NCBI GenBank assembly: GCA_946480465.1
Contig: CAMLJY010000103.1
Coordinates: forward strand, 1 to 16,933
Reading direction: 5' to 3'
DNA: 16,933 nt
DNA from: an uncultured Burkholderiales bacterium
GTDB taxonomy: Bacteria; Pseudomonadota; Gammaproteobacteria; Burkholderiales; Burkholderiaceae
Below are positions 1-8,672 of this stretch, piece after piece; position 1 is the first letter of the stretch, and every line of letters starts with the position of its first letter. The notes under the pieces were generated by a model. It saw nothing but the letters and a program-made list of their open reading frames with translations. It had not been told where the DNA came from and did not search any database. The position numbers and the translations under genes are program-made.

Positions 1-1506
1 TCATCCGCGCCGCAGGGCGAACGAGAAGTCGGCGCCTCGGTTGGGCTCGGACCGCACGCCGAGGGTGCCGCCGTGCAGCTCCACGATTCGGCGCGCGATC
101 GCCAGTCCCAGCCCGGCGTGCGCGGGCCGGGAGTCGGCAGCCGCGGTCGTGTCCGGCGCTTCGTCGGCAGGCGCGCGCCAGTAGCGCTCGAAGATGTGCG
201 GCAGGTCCGCCGCGGCGATGCCGCTGCCGTTGTCGCTCACGCGCACCTGCAGGTGGTCGCCGTCCGCGTGCACCGCCAGTTCGACCCAGCCGCCCCGCGC
301 GCAGTGCCGCAAGGCGTTGTCGACCAGGTTCTGGAGCACCCGCTCGATCAGACCGATGTCGGCGATCACCAGCGCATCCCGGTCGGCATCGTCGGCCAGG
401 CGAAGGCTGACGCCGCGTTGCTCGGCGGCCAGGCGATGTCCCTGCACGACGTCGCTGAGCAGGTCGGCCATGCAGAACGGCTCCAGCGCCGCTTCCGCGC
501 GCGGCGACTCCAGCTTCGACAGCTCGAACAGCTCCGTGACGTGGCGGCCGACGCGCCGTGCGTGGCGCAGCACCGTGTGCAGGTGGGCTTCACGCGCCGC
601 GGCATCGTGCTGGTTCGCCTGCAGCAGCAGGGTCTCCACATAGCCCTGGATGGTGGCCAGCGGGGTGTGCAGGTCGTGCGAGATGTTGCTGACGAGCTCC
701 CGGCGCGCGCGGTCCGCCTCCTCGATGCGGCGGAACTGCTGGTCGATGCGGCGCTGCAGCGCCTGCGCCGCCTGGTCGACAAGGTCGATCTCGTCGCCGC
801 GCGGCGTGGTGTCGGGACGGTCGTCGCCGGCCGGTCGGAAGCCGTGCAGCCGCTGCGCCAGGCGGCGCAGGCGCGACGTGACCCGCCACTGCACGACCAG
901 GATGGCCAGGCCCGCGAAGGCGAGCGCGGCGACCGTGATGCCCCAGGCTGCCTCGCGGGTGCTGCCGGCGCCGGCCTGCTCCTGCACCAGCTGCGCCCGC
1001 TCGCCGCGCAGCACGACGTACAGGTAGCCGCGCGGCGGACCGCTTCCGGGCAGCGCGGCCAGCGACACGAGGTTGCGCCGCGCCGGCTGGCGCGGATCGT
1101 CACCGTACACCGGCAGTGCCGGGGTGCGGCCCAGCAGCGGGCGCACGGCGTCCAGGTCGACGCGTGCCAGCACCGGCGCGGCCGGGCCCAGGCTGTGCTG
1201 CACGATCGTGCCGTCGCGGTCGAGCAGGTAGGCCTCGAGCGCCGGATGGATCATCTGGATGTACATCGCGGTGTCGGCCAGCGCATTCGGCCGAAAGCGG
1301 CCGGCGGCGTCGACCAGGGGCTGCGCCTGGCGCCCGGCGATGTAGTGCGCGAGGTTCAGGCTCTGCCACTGCGTGAAGGCGTCGGCACCGCGCTGGGCCT
1401 GCCGCTGCTGCCATGCGACCAGGCCGATGCCGACGAACGTGAGCACGCCTATCACGACCAGCGCCAGCCGCAGGTCGAGCCGCCGCCACCAGCGTACCGA
1501 TGTCAT
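1..1506 (-). CDS. Two-component sensor histidine kinase
   Basis: A 501-residue membrane sensor kinase that should autophosphorylate on His and pass the phosphate to the response regulator encoded just upstream. Seen in the translation: a first membrane segment at about residues 12-32, a periplasmic sensing region at about 33-184, a second membrane segment at about 187-207, and a HAMP-like linker to about 260. The H-box SHDLHTPL follows, with phospho-acceptor His277. The ATPase domain has an N-box LQNLVDNAL (391-399), G1 DNGSGI (425-430) and G2 GLGLA (465-469). All catalytic motifs are intact and the length is normal for the class. The ATG overlaps the regulator's stop codon (ATGA), so translation is probably coupled. 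The periplasmic region of about 150 residues matches no sensor domain I can name, so the signal is unknown. The final codon lies at the window edge but the stop TGA is present, so the gene is complete. Confidence 0.93.
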   Translation of the reverse strand: MTSVRWWRRLDLRLALVVIGVLTFVGIGLVAWQQRQAQRGADAFTQWQSLNLAHYIAGRQAQPLVDAAGRFRPNALADTAMYIQMIHPALEAYLLDRDGTIVQHSLGPAAPVLARVDLDAVRPLLGRTPALPVYGDDPRQPARRNLVSLAALPGSGPPRGYLYVVLRGERAQLVQEQAGAGSTREAAWGITVAALAFAGLAILVVQWRVTSRLRRLAQRLHGFRPAGDDRPDTTPRGDEIDLVDQAAQALQRRIDQQFRRIEEADRARRELVSNISHDLHTPLATIQGYVETLLLQANQHDAAAREAHLHTVLRHARRVGRHVTELFELSKLESPRAEAALEPFCMADLLSDVVQGHRLAAEQRGVSLRLADDADRDALVIADIGLIERVLQNLVDNALRHCARGGWVELAVHADGDHLQVRVSDNGSGIAAADLPHIFERYWRAPADEAPDTTAAADSRPAHAGLGLAIARRIVELHGGTLGVRSEPNRGADFSFALRRG

Positions 1507-2225
1507 TCGGTCCCTTCGAAGCGGTAGCCGACGCCCCACACGGTGTGGATGAAGCCCGCGCCGAGCTTGTTGCGAAGCCGGTTGATGTGGGTGTTGACGG
1601 TGTGGTCGTAGCCGTCGTGGCCGTAGCCCCAGACCTCGCGCAGCAGCTCCTCGCGGCTGAACGCGCGCCCGGGCGCGGCCATGAAGTGCCACAGCAGGTC
1701 GAACTCGCGCGGCGCCAGCGACAGCTCTGAGTCGCGCAGCCATGCACGCCGCTCGCGCCGGCTGATGCACAGCGCGCCCTGCCGCAGCACCTGCGGCGCC
1801 GCGTCCAGCGCCGTTGCCCGGCTGTGCTCGTCGAGGCGCCGCCACAGCGCCCGGATGCGCGCCTGCAGCTCCAGCACGCTGAATGGCTTGGTGAGGTAGT
1901 CGTCGGCGCCGAGCTCCAGGCCGAGCACGCGGTCGAGCTCGCTGCCGCGCGCGGTCAGCATCAGGATCGGCATCCGGTCGCCGCGCGCGCGCAGCGTGCG
2001 GCAGATGTCGAGCCCGCCCAGCCCCGGCAGGCGCAGGTCCAGCACCAGCAGCTGCCAGGGCCCGCCGTCCAGCGCCAGGCGCAGGCCTTCGCGCCCGTCG
2101 GCGCAGCAGGTCACATCGGCCGGCAGCTCGGCCAGGTGCATGCGCAGCAGCGCGGCGATGTCGGGTTCGTCCTCGATCACCAGCAATCGGCGCGGCGCGG
2201 CGCCGGTACCCGTCTCCGTGTTCAT
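1503..2225 (-). CDS. OmpR/PhoB-family DNA-binding response regulator
   Basis: A 240-residue transcription regulator. The receiver domain (about 12-125) shows the acidic cluster E18-D19-E20, phospho-acceptor Asp63 in VLDLRLPG, the switch Thr91 and the conserved Lys113 in LTKPF. The C-terminal winged-helix domain (about 143-238) has the OmpR-type pattern ending VNTHINRLRNKLG and VWGVGYRFE. I chose the ATG at 2225 because the protein then starts about ten residues before the receiver domain. A longer reading frame continues upstream but gives a low-complexity Arg-rich leader unlike the family. The stop overlaps the kinase start by four bases, which makes the two a cognate pair. A short dyad CACGG-AGG-CCGTG sits at 2241-2253, just upstream of the start, and could be an autoregulatory site, but nothing proves this. 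The regulated genes are unknown. Confidence 0.93.
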   Translation of the reverse strand: MNTETGTGAAPRRLLVIEDEPDIAALLRMHLAELPADVTCCADGREGLRLALDGGPWQLLVLDLRLPGLGGLDICRTLRARGDRMPILMLTARGSELDRVLGLELGADDYLTKPFSVLELQARIRALWRRLDEHSRATALDAAPQVLRQGALCISRRERRAWLRDSELSLAPREFDLLWHFMAAPGRAFSREELLREVWGYGHDGYDHTVNTHINRLRNKLGAGFIHTVWGVGYRFEGTE

Positions 2226-2308
2226 GGATGCGATTGTGGGCACGGAGGCCGTGTCGCGGGCGCCGCGCAGGTCCTGCCGGCCCTGCCGCGCCGTACGCCG
2301 GCGTTGCC

Positions 2309-2333
2309 GCACGGCAGCGGACTGCCACCGTGC
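2309..2333. repeat. Imperfect inverted repeat downstream of the beta-propeller gene
   Basis: GCAC plus GGCAG at 2309-2317 pairs with CTGCC (2322-2326) and GTGC (2330-2333), with a four-base loop and a three-base bulge. It lies about 50 bases past the stop of the beta-propeller gene and about 85 bases ahead of the response-regulator start. It could end transcription of the former or act in the leader of the latter. No T-run follows on either strand, so it is not a classical intrinsic terminator, and such dyads arise readily in DNA this GC-rich. Confidence 0.3.
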
Positions 2334-2384
2334 CGGCCAAGGCCTGCGGCTGCGGGGTGCGACACCGCTGCCGATGGAGCGCCG

Positions 2385-3536
2385 TCAGCTCGCGACCAGG
2401 CCGGCGCTCGGGATCGGCAGTCCGCCGATGCTGCCGGCGGCGGTGAGCGTGCCGTCGGCGGCGATGCGGTAGGTCGCCAGCGCGTGCAGCGGCCCGTGCA
2501 GCACGTGCAGCCAGCGCCCGTCGGCCGACACGGCGGCATCGAGCGGACCGCTGCCGGCCACGAAAGCGGCCGCTGCCTGCGCCAGCGCCAGGCGCCCGTC
2601 CGCGCCGACGTGGAACAGGCTGACCGAGCCGCTGCCGGTGTTGGTGGTGTACGCGTGGCGGCCGTTCGGCGTCACGGCGACCCAGCAGGCCGCGGTCTGC
2701 TGCGTCGGCACCGCGGCGCTGATCACCGCGGGCGTCTGCGGCGCCGCGTCATTGAACCGATAGGACGACAGCGTGCTCGCGTTCGCCGCGCCGCCCGCGG
2801 CCTCCGACACCAGCAGCGTGCCGCGCTTGTCGACCGCGAAGCCGAAGGGCGTCATGCCGGCCGAGGCGTGGGGTTGCGGCGCGCCCAGGCTGCCGTCGTC
2901 CGTCACGCGGTAGGTCGTCAGCAGGTTGGTCGCGCGCTCGGCGACGATCAGCGTGTCGCCGTCGTCGCTGAAGCCCACTTGCGCCGGTGCGGTGCCGCCG
3001 GCGGCGGACAGAGGCCGCGCGCTGCCGGCGATCGGCAGCAAGCGGCCGCGCAGGTTGGCGAAGCCGGCCACGCCGCCTGCGCCGCCGGCGTTCAGCACGT
3101 AGACCAGCCCGCCGCTCTCGGCCACGCTGATCGGGCGCAGGCCGCCGCACGGCGCCACCGACAGCAGCCGCAGGCCGCGCGCGCCCAGGCGCAGCGCGCT
3201 GACGCTGTGGCTGCCGGCATTGACGACGAAGAGGTAGCGGCCGCAGCCGCTCAGCGCCAGCGCCCCTTGCGAACCGAGCCCGCCGCCGCTGCCGGCGCCT
3301 CCGGTGGCGATGCGCTGGCGCAGGTGCAACCGGCCCGCAGGACCGCGCGAGAAGGCGAGCACTTCGTTGGCGGCGGCATCGTTGCTGCAGGTGAAGACCA
3401 GGCCCGCGCGCGGGCCGCCGTGGGCGCGCTCGTCCTCATCGCTGCCGTTGCGGGCGAAGGCGATGGACGGCAAGGTGGAAGCGGTCGCGGCCAGGCCAGC
3501 GGCGGCGGTGAAGAGTCGGCGTCGGGGAAACTGCAT
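2385..3536 (-). CDS. Secreted beta-propeller (lactonase/YncE-like) protein
   Basis: A 383-residue protein with an export signal: RRRLF near the N-terminus, then a hydrophobic Ala-rich stretch and a likely AFA cleavage site near residue 28. The RR motif fits Tat export. The mature part is built of repeated blades of about 45-50 residues, for example GRYLFVVNAGSHSVSAL, GDTLIVAERATNLLTTY and GRHAYTTNTGSGSVSLF. This is the pattern of the seven-bladed propeller family annotated as 6-phosphogluconolactonase-like or 3-carboxymuconate cyclase-like. Most secreted members have no proven activity, so I make no enzymatic claim. The ATG at 3536 was chosen because ACGGAGG lies six bases upstream and the signal peptide begins there; an upstream in-frame ATG would add 19 unlikely residues. 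The 112 bases between it and the preceding gene leave room for its own promoter, but I see no strong -35/-10 pair, only a GATTG-CAATC dyad near 3613-3628. Confidence 0.8.
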   Translation of the reverse strand: MQFPRRRLFTAAAGLAATASTLPSIAFARNGSDEDERAHGGPRAGLVFTCSNDAAANEVLAFSRGPAGRLHLRQRIATGGAGSGGGLGSQGALALSGCGRYLFVVNAGSHSVSALRLGARGLRLLSVAPCGGLRPISVAESGGLVYVLNAGGAGGVAGFANLRGRLLPIAGSARPLSAAGGTAPAQVGFSDDGDTLIVAERATNLLTTYRVTDDGSLGAPQPHASAGMTPFGFAVDKRGTLLVSEAAGGAANASTLSSYRFNDAAPQTPAVISAAVPTQQTAACWVAVTPNGRHAYTTNTGSGSVSLFHVGADGRLALAQAAAAFVAGSGPLDAAVSADGRWLHVLHGPLHALATYRIAADGTLTAAGSIGGLPIPSAGLVAS

Positions 3537-3648
3537 GGAAACCTCCGTGGGGTTCGTTGGTGCAGCGGCAGTGTTCGGCGAGCCTCCCCGCAATTCATCA
3601 CGAAATGGTCACGATTGGGACAACAATCCGAGCGAGGTTCGCGGCCTC

Positions 3649-5127
3649 TCAGCCGAGCTGGCCCTGGCACACGTACTTCAGGCTCAGGTAGTCGTCGAGG
3701 CCGTGCACCGAGCCCTCGCGGCCGAAGCCGGAGGCTTTCACGCCGCCGAAAGGCGCGGCTTCGGCCGCCAGCGCGCCTTCGTTGACGCCGACGATGCCGG
3801 TCTCCAGGGCGTCGACCACCCGCCAGATGCGCTTCACGTCCTGGGCGTAGAAGTACGCGGCCAGGCCGAACGGCGTGTCGTTCGCGGCCGCGATCACCGC
3901 GGCCTCGTCGGCGAAGCGGGTGATCGGAACCACCGGGCCGAAGGTCTCCTCGCAGGCACAGGCCATCGCGGCGTCGGCATCCACCAGCACGGTCGGCTGC
4001 ACGTAGTGGGGCCCCAGCGCGGAAAGGGCGCGGCCACCGGTGACGATGCGCGCGCCGCGCGCGACGGCATCGTCGACGTGGCGCAGGATCTTCTCGACCG
4101 CGCGCGCGTTGATCATCGGGCCGATCTGCGAGGCCGGGTCGGACGCCGGCCCGACCTTCAGTGCGCCGACCCGCGCGGCCAGCTTGGCGACGAAGCGCTC
4201 GTGCACGGCCTCGTGCACGAACACCCGGTTGGGGCTGACGCAGGTCTGGCCGCCGTTGCGGAACTTCGCCGCCATCAGTCCCTCGACCGCGGCGTCGAGG
4301 TCGGCATCGTCGAAGACGATGAAGGGCGCGTTGCCGCCCAGTTCGAGCGAGAGCTTCTTCAAGGTGTCGGCCGAGCGGCGGGCAAGGTGCTGGCCCACGG
4401 GCGTCGAGCCGGTGAAGGTGAGCTTGCGCACGCGCTCGTCGTCCAGCCAGGCGTCCACGACCGCGGGCGTGCGTTCGCGCGAAGCGGTCACGATGTTCAG
4501 CACGCCCGGCGGCACGCCGGCATCGAGCGCCAGCTTCACCAGGGCCAGCGCGGTCAGCGGCGTGTCCTCGGCCGGCTTGGCGACCACGGTGCAGCCGGCG
4601 GCCAGCGCCGGTGCGATCTTGCGCGCGATCATCGCGGCCGGGAAATTCCAGGGCGTGATCGCGGCGACCACGCCCACCGGCTCCTTCAGCGCGAACATGC
4701 GGCGGCCCGGCACGGGCGCGGGGATCACCTCGCCGTTCATGCGGGTGGCCTCTTCAGCGAACCACTCGATGTAGCTCGCCGCGTAGGCCACCTCGCCGCG
4801 GCCTTCGGCCAGCGGCTTGCCCTGCTCGCGCGAGATCAGCGCGCCCAGCTCGTCCTGGCGCGCCATCACCAGGTCGTTCCAGCGCTTCAGGATGGCGGCG
4901 CGCTGCTTGGCCGGCAGCGCTCGCCACGCGGGCAGCGCGGCCTGTGCGGCATCGACGGCAGCGCGCGCATCGGTGGCGGTGCCATCGGGTACGCGGGCGA
5001 AGGCGGTGCCGGTGGCCGGGTCGGTCACCGGGAGCCAGCGCCCGTCGGCGGCGTCGCGCCAGGTGGTGATGAAGAGGCGGCCGGGCAGCAGGTCATCGCC
5101 CGGCGCGGGCAGGGTGTGTTCGGTCAT
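3649..5127 (-). CDS. gabD: NAD(P)-dependent succinate-semialdehyde dehydrogenase family protein
   Basis: A 492-residue aldehyde dehydrogenase that oxidises a semialdehyde to the acid in the cytoplasm, in GABA/polyamine-type catabolism. Family landmarks are all visible: ITPWNFP with Asn161, the cofactor-binding VVAKPAEDTP with Lys184, FTGSTPVG (238-245), catalytic base Glu262 in LELGGNAPF, and nucleophile Cys296 in NGGQTCVSPNR. EETFGPVVPI and PFGGVKASGFGREG near the C-terminus match the GabD/SSADH branch. The residue two after the nucleophile is Ser; the human enzyme has a second cysteine there that forms a regulatory disulfide, so that switch should be absent here. The gene starts 20 bases after the ABC ATPase stop and is probably the last gene of the operon. 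Its ribosome site is weak. The exact aldehyde (succinate, glutarate or another semialdehyde) cannot be decided from sequence. Confidence 0.88.
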   Translation of the reverse strand: MTEHTLPAPGDDLLPGRLFITTWRDAADGRWLPVTDPATGTAFARVPDGTATDARAAVDAAQAALPAWRALPAKQRAAILKRWNDLVMARQDELGALISREQGKPLAEGRGEVAYAASYIEWFAEEATRMNGEVIPAPVPGRRMFALKEPVGVVAAITPWNFPAAMIARKIAPALAAGCTVVAKPAEDTPLTALALVKLALDAGVPPGVLNIVTASRERTPAVVDAWLDDERVRKLTFTGSTPVGQHLARRSADTLKKLSLELGGNAPFIVFDDADLDAAVEGLMAAKFRNGGQTCVSPNRVFVHEAVHERFVAKLAARVGALKVGPASDPASQIGPMINARAVEKILRHVDDAVARGARIVTGGRALSALGPHYVQPTVLVDADAAMACACEETFGPVVPITRFADEAAVIAAANDTPFGLAAYFYAQDVKRIWRVVDALETGIVGVNEGALAAEAAPFGGVKASGFGREGSVHGLDDYLSLKYVCQGQLG

Positions 5128-5147
5128 GGCGTTCGAAGTGGTGAGGG

Positions 5148-6782
5148 TCAGGCCACGCGCGCCAGTGCCGGCCGCGCCGCGTCAAGCTCGTCGAGCCAGC
5201 CGCGGCGCAGCTCGGGCACCGAGCGCGCGAGCAGTTCGTAATACGGGTGCTGGGGGCGGCGGTCGTAGTCGGCGCGTGCCACCTGCGCGAGCTTGCGGCC
5301 ATGCTGCATCACGACGATCTCGTCGCACACCGCGCGCACGGTGTGCAGGTCGTGGCTGATGAAGAGGATCGACAGGCCCAGCTCGCGCCGCAGTTCCGCG
5401 ATCAGGTCCAGCACCGCGGCACCGACGACCGTGTCCAGTGCCGACGTGACCTCGTCGCACAGCACCAGTTCGGGCTCGGCGGCGAGTGCGCGGGCCAGGT
5501 TCACGCGCTGCTTCTGGCCGCCGGACAGTCCGCCCGGCAGCCGTTCCGCCACGGCCGCGGGCAGCTTGACCAGGTCCAGCAGCTCGGCGATGCGCTGCTC
5601 GAGCGCCGCGCCCTTCAGCCCGCGGTAGAACTGCAGCGGCCGCGCGAGGATCTGCCGGATGGTGTGCGAGGGGTTCAGCGCCGTGTCGGCCGACTGGAAC
5701 ACGATCTGGATGCGGCGCAGCTCGTCCTTGCTGCGCTGCTGCAGCGTGGGCGCGAGCGGCCGGCCGTCGAAGCGGATGCTGCCGCTGCTGGGCGCCAGCA
5801 GCCCGGCGATGGCGCGCGCGAGCGTGGTCTTGCCCGAGCCCGATTCGCCGATCACGCCGATGGCCTGGCCGCGTTCGAGCTTCAGGTCGATGTCGTCGAG
5901 GATCAGCACCTCGGGCCGGCCGCCGGCCCCGCGCGGGCCGTAGCCGGCGGCCAGGCCGCTCACTTCAAGCAGCAGCGATCCGCTGCCGCTGGCATGGCCG
6001 GTGTCGCGCGGCGCGGGCCGTGCGGCGGCCAGCAGCTCGCGCGTGTACTCGTGCGCGGGCTGCGCCAGGATGCGGTCCGTGCCGTTGATCTCCTGCATCT
6101 GGCCGCCGCGCAGCACCAGGATGTGGTCTGCCATCTGCGCGACCACCGCGAGGTCGTGGCTGACGTAGACGGCCGTGACCTGGCGCTCGCGCACCACGCG
6201 CTTGAAGGCGCGCAGCACCTCGATCTGCGTCGTCACGTCCAGCGCCGTCGTCGGCTCGTCCAGGATCACGACCTCGGGGTCGGTGATCAGCGCCATCGCG
6301 GCCATCAGCCGCTGCAGCTGGCCGCCCGATACCTGGTGCGGATAGCGGCAGCCGATGGTCTCGGGCTCGGGCAGGGCCAGCTCGCGGAAGAGGGCGATGG
6401 CTTTCAGTTCGGCCTCGGCGCGCGGCATCGTGCCGTGCATCGTCGCGGGCTCGACCACCTGGTCGAGGATGGTGCGCGAAGGATTGAACGAGGCCGCCGC
6501 GCTCTGCGCGATGTAGGTCACCGTGCGGCCGCGCAGTCCGCGCAGCTGGCGTGCATCGAGCTTGAGCACGTCCAGCTCGCCGATGCGAACGCTGCCGGCG
6601 GCGATGCGGCAGCCGTGCCGGGCATAGCCCATCAGCGCCAGCGCGGTGGTGGTCTTGCCGGAACCCGATTCGCCGATCAGCGCCAGCACCTCGCCGGGAC
6701 GGATCGTGAAGGAGATCGTGTCCACCAGCGTGCTGCTGCCGGCGGTGACCGTGAGGTCGCGGACTTCGACTGGGCTTCCCAT
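5148..6782 (-). CDS. Dipeptide/oligopeptide-type ABC transporter, fused two-domain ATPase
   Basis: A 544-residue cytoplasmic protein that fuses the two nucleotide-binding domains (DppD-like plus DppF-like) powering a Dpp/Opp-type importer. Domain 1 has Walker A GESGSGKTT (37-45), Q-loop Gln93, signature VSGGQ (151-155), Walker B VVILDEP (Glu176) and switch His209. Domain 2 has Walker A GESGSGKTT (312-320), Q-loop Gln363, signature LSGGQ (419-423), Walker B LVLCDE (Glu444) and His477. The linker is roughly 250-270. A second signature followed by QHPYYELL is typical of this ATPase class. Both ATP sites look intact. The start ATG overlaps the stop of the upstream permease by one base (TGATG), so translation is coupled. 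As both NBDs are in one polypeptide, no separate ATPase gene is needed, and none is seen. Confidence 0.93.
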   Translation of the reverse strand: MGSPVEVRDLTVTAGSSTLVDTISFTIRPGEVLALIGESGSGKTTTALALMGYARHGCRIAAGSVRIGELDVLKLDARQLRGLRGRTVTYIAQSAAASFNPSRTILDQVVEPATMHGTMPRAEAELKAIALFRELALPEPETIGCRYPHQVSGGQLQRLMAAMALITDPEVVILDEPTTALDVTTQIEVLRAFKRVVRERQVTAVYVSHDLAVVAQMADHILVLRGGQMQEINGTDRILAQPAHEYTRELLAAARPAPRDTGHASGSGSLLLEVSGLAAGYGPRGAGGRPEVLILDDIDLKLERGQAIGVIGESGSGKTTLARAIAGLLAPSSGSIRFDGRPLAPTLQQRSKDELRRIQIVFQSADTALNPSHTIRQILARPLQFYRGLKGAALEQRIAELLDLVKLPAAVAERLPGGLSGGQKQRVNLARALAAEPELVLCDEVTSALDTVVGAAVLDLIAELRRELGLSILFISHDLHTVRAVCDEIVVMQHGRKLAQVARADYDRRPQHPYYELLARSVPELRRGWLDELDAARPALARVA

Positions 6783-7654
6783 CAGCGTGCTCCCCGCTCA
6801 CGGGCCTGGCGGCCCGGCAAGTTGTCGATCACCAGGTTCACCGCGATCGTGAGGCTGGCGATCGCCGCGGCCGGCGCGATGACCGAGGCACCGCCGTCGG
6901 CCAGCGCGCCGATGTTCTCGCGCACCAGCGAGCCCCAGTCGGCCATCGGAGGCTGCACGCCCAGGCCCAGGAAGCTCAAGCTGGCGAGCAGCAGCACGAT
7001 GTAGACGAAGCGCAGGCCCAGGTCGGCCAGCATCGGGCCGGTGATGTTGGGCAGGATCTCGCGCCGCATCACGTACCACGTGCCTTCACCGCGGGTGCGG
7101 GCGACGGTGACGTAGTCCATCGCGTTGATGTTGACCGCCAGCGAGCGGGCGATGCGGTAGGCGCCCGGCACGTAGATGATGCCGGCGATGACGATCAGCA
7201 TCGGCACCGACGAGCCGAAGCCGGCCACCATGATCAGCGCGAACATCTTGCTGGGGATGGCGGTCAGGGTGTCGAGCGCGCGGCTCAGGCTGCCGTCGAC
7301 CCAGCGGTTGCTGGCGGCCGCCAGCAGCGCCAGGGTGGTGCCGGTGCCGCTGGCCAGCAGCGTGGCCATGAAGGCGACGCCGATGGTGAAGCGCGACCCT
7401 TCGATCACCCGCGCCAGCATGTCGCGGCCCAGGTAGTCGGTGCCCAGCCAGTGCGTGGCGCTGATGGGCGCGAACACCTCGGCGCCGCCCTGCGCGCCGC
7501 TGCGCGCCAGCAGCGCCGGGCCGAACAGCGCCGCGAGCAGCCAGCACGCCAGCACGGTGAGGCCGAGCAGGCCGGTGGGCCCGAACTGCGCGAGCCGCGC
7601 ACGCCAGGCCGGCGTGGGGCGCGCTGCGGGAATGGAGACGGATGCGATGGCCAT
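6782..7654 (-). CDS. Dpp/Opp-type ABC transporter permease (DppC-like)
   Basis: A 290-residue inner-membrane permease of the binding-protein-dependent family. A cytoplasmic N-terminus precedes a first membrane helix at about 28-50. Then comes the DppC/OppC hallmark HWLGTDYLGRD (68-78), several further hydrophobic helices, and an EAA coupling loop at about 180-203 (DYVTVARTRGEG through REILPN) that contacts the ATPase. The segment LSFLGLGVQPPMADWG (226-241) is also typical of DppC. I chose the ATG at 7654 because AGAGAGGAA lies about nine bases upstream and because a longer frame runs back into the other permease gene. It begins 14 bases after that gene's stop and overlaps the ATPase start by one base. 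Confidence 0.92.
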   Translation of the reverse strand: MAIASVSIPAARPTPAWRARLAQFGPTGLLGLTVLACWLLAALFGPALLARSGAQGGAEVFAPISATHWLGTDYLGRDMLARVIEGSRFTIGVAFMATLLASGTGTTLALLAAASNRWVDGSLSRALDTLTAIPSKMFALIMVAGFGSSVPMLIVIAGIIYVPGAYRIARSLAVNINAMDYVTVARTRGEGTWYVMRREILPNITGPMLADLGLRFVYIVLLLASLSFLGLGVQPPMADWGSLVRENIGALADGGASVIAPAAAIASLTIAVNLVIDNLPGRQARERGAR

Positions 7655-7668
7655 GGCCGGTTCCTCTC

Positions 7669-8625
7669 TCAGCGGTGCCGCAGGCGCGGGTTGGCGACGA
7701 TGCCGCAGACGTCGGCCGCGGTGACCAGCATCAGGTAGGCGGCGCAGAACAGCATCGCGCAGGCCTGCACCAGCGGCATGTCGCGCTGCGTCACGCCGTC
7801 GACCATCAGCTTGGCGACGCCGGGGTAGTTGAAGATGGTCTCGACGATGATCACGCCGCCGAGCAGGTAGGACAGGCTCAGCGCGATGGCGTTGGCGATC
7901 GGCCCCACGGCGTTCGGCAGCGCATGGAACAGCACCAGGCGCACCGGCGAGGCACCCTTGAGCCGCACCATCTCGATGTACGGCGCCTCGAGCTGGTCGA
8001 TCACCGCGGCCCGGGTCATGCGCATCATCTGCGCGACGATCACGCAGGTCAGCGTCAGCACCGGCATCGCGAAGGCCTTCAGCAGCTCGCCGATCGAGCC
8101 GATGTCGCTGACGTAGGACAGCGCCGGCAGCCAGCGCAGCTGCACCGCGAACACCAGCACCGCGAGCGTCGCCACCAGGAACTCCGGCACCGAGACGACG
8201 GTGACCGCCGCGGTGGAGGCCGCGCGGTCGAACCACGAGCCGCGCCACACCGCCGCCGTGATGCCGGCGGCCAGCGCGATCGGCACCGAGAACAGCGCGG
8301 TGATCGCCGCCAGCAGCAGCGAGTTCGGCAGCCGCGAGCCGATGAGGCCGGCCACCGGCTGGTCGGCGGTGACGGATACGCCGAGGTCGCCGCGCAGCAG
8401 GCCGCCGATCCAGCGCAGGTAGCGTTCGGGTGCCGGCGCGTCCAGGCCCATCTGCGCGCGCAGCGCGGCCAGCGCCTCGGGCGTGGCGTCCTGGCCCAGC
8501 TGCTCCTGCGCCGCATCACCGGGCAGCACCGCGGTGATCGAGAACACGACCACCGACACCGCCAGCAGCGACAGCAGCGCCACCACGATGCGCTGGGCCA
8601 GCAATCTGAAAACAATGCCGTTCAT
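7669..8625 (-). CDS. Dpp/Opp-type ABC transporter permease (DppB-like)
   Basis: A 318-residue inner-membrane permease, partner of the DppC-like protein. The N-terminal helix (about 12-34) is followed by a periplasmic stretch with the DppB landmark RGDLGVS (78-84). Further helices and the EAA coupling loop (about 213-237, EAPYIEMVRLKGAS to HALPN) follow, and FNYPGVAKL (265-273) is conserved in this subfamily. The length is usual for DppB. The ATG at 8625 gives a normal N-terminus, although the upstream ribosome site is weak. The gene is separated from the binding-protein gene by 76 bases that contain a perfect GC-rich hairpin, the usual arrangement where the binding protein is made in excess over the membrane parts. 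Confidence 0.92.
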   Translation of the reverse strand: MNGIVFRLLAQRIVVALLSLLAVSVVVFSITAVLPGDAAQEQLGQDATPEALAALRAQMGLDAPAPERYLRWIGGLLRGDLGVSVTADQPVAGLIGSRLPNSLLLAAITALFSVPIALAAGITAAVWRGSWFDRAASTAAVTVVSVPEFLVATLAVLVFAVQLRWLPALSYVSDIGSIGELLKAFAMPVLTLTCVIVAQMMRMTRAAVIDQLEAPYIEMVRLKGASPVRLVLFHALPNAVGPIANAIALSLSYLLGGVIIVETIFNYPGVAKLMVDGVTQRDMPLVQACAMLFCAAYLMLVTAADVCGIVANPRLRHR

Positions 8626-8672
8626 GAGACGCTCGTATAGTGCGTTAGGCGCCGCGAAGCGGGCGCAGCATC

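Noticed and set aside
1824..3785. 653-residue plus-strand open frame opposite the response regulator and propeller genes
   Set aside because: Low-complexity Arg/Ala/Gln composition, no domain, and fully antisense to better-supported genes.
3304..7004. Long plus-strand frames of 645 and 585 residues opposite the dehydrogenase and ATPase genes
   Set aside because: Mirror frames of genes with complete motifs; composition typical of a high-GC shadow reading.
6782..8248. 488-residue frame that would join the DppC-like permease to an upstream segment
   Set aside because: The upstream half is an out-of-frame reading of the DppB-like gene. The permease has a proper ribosome site and N-terminus at 7654.
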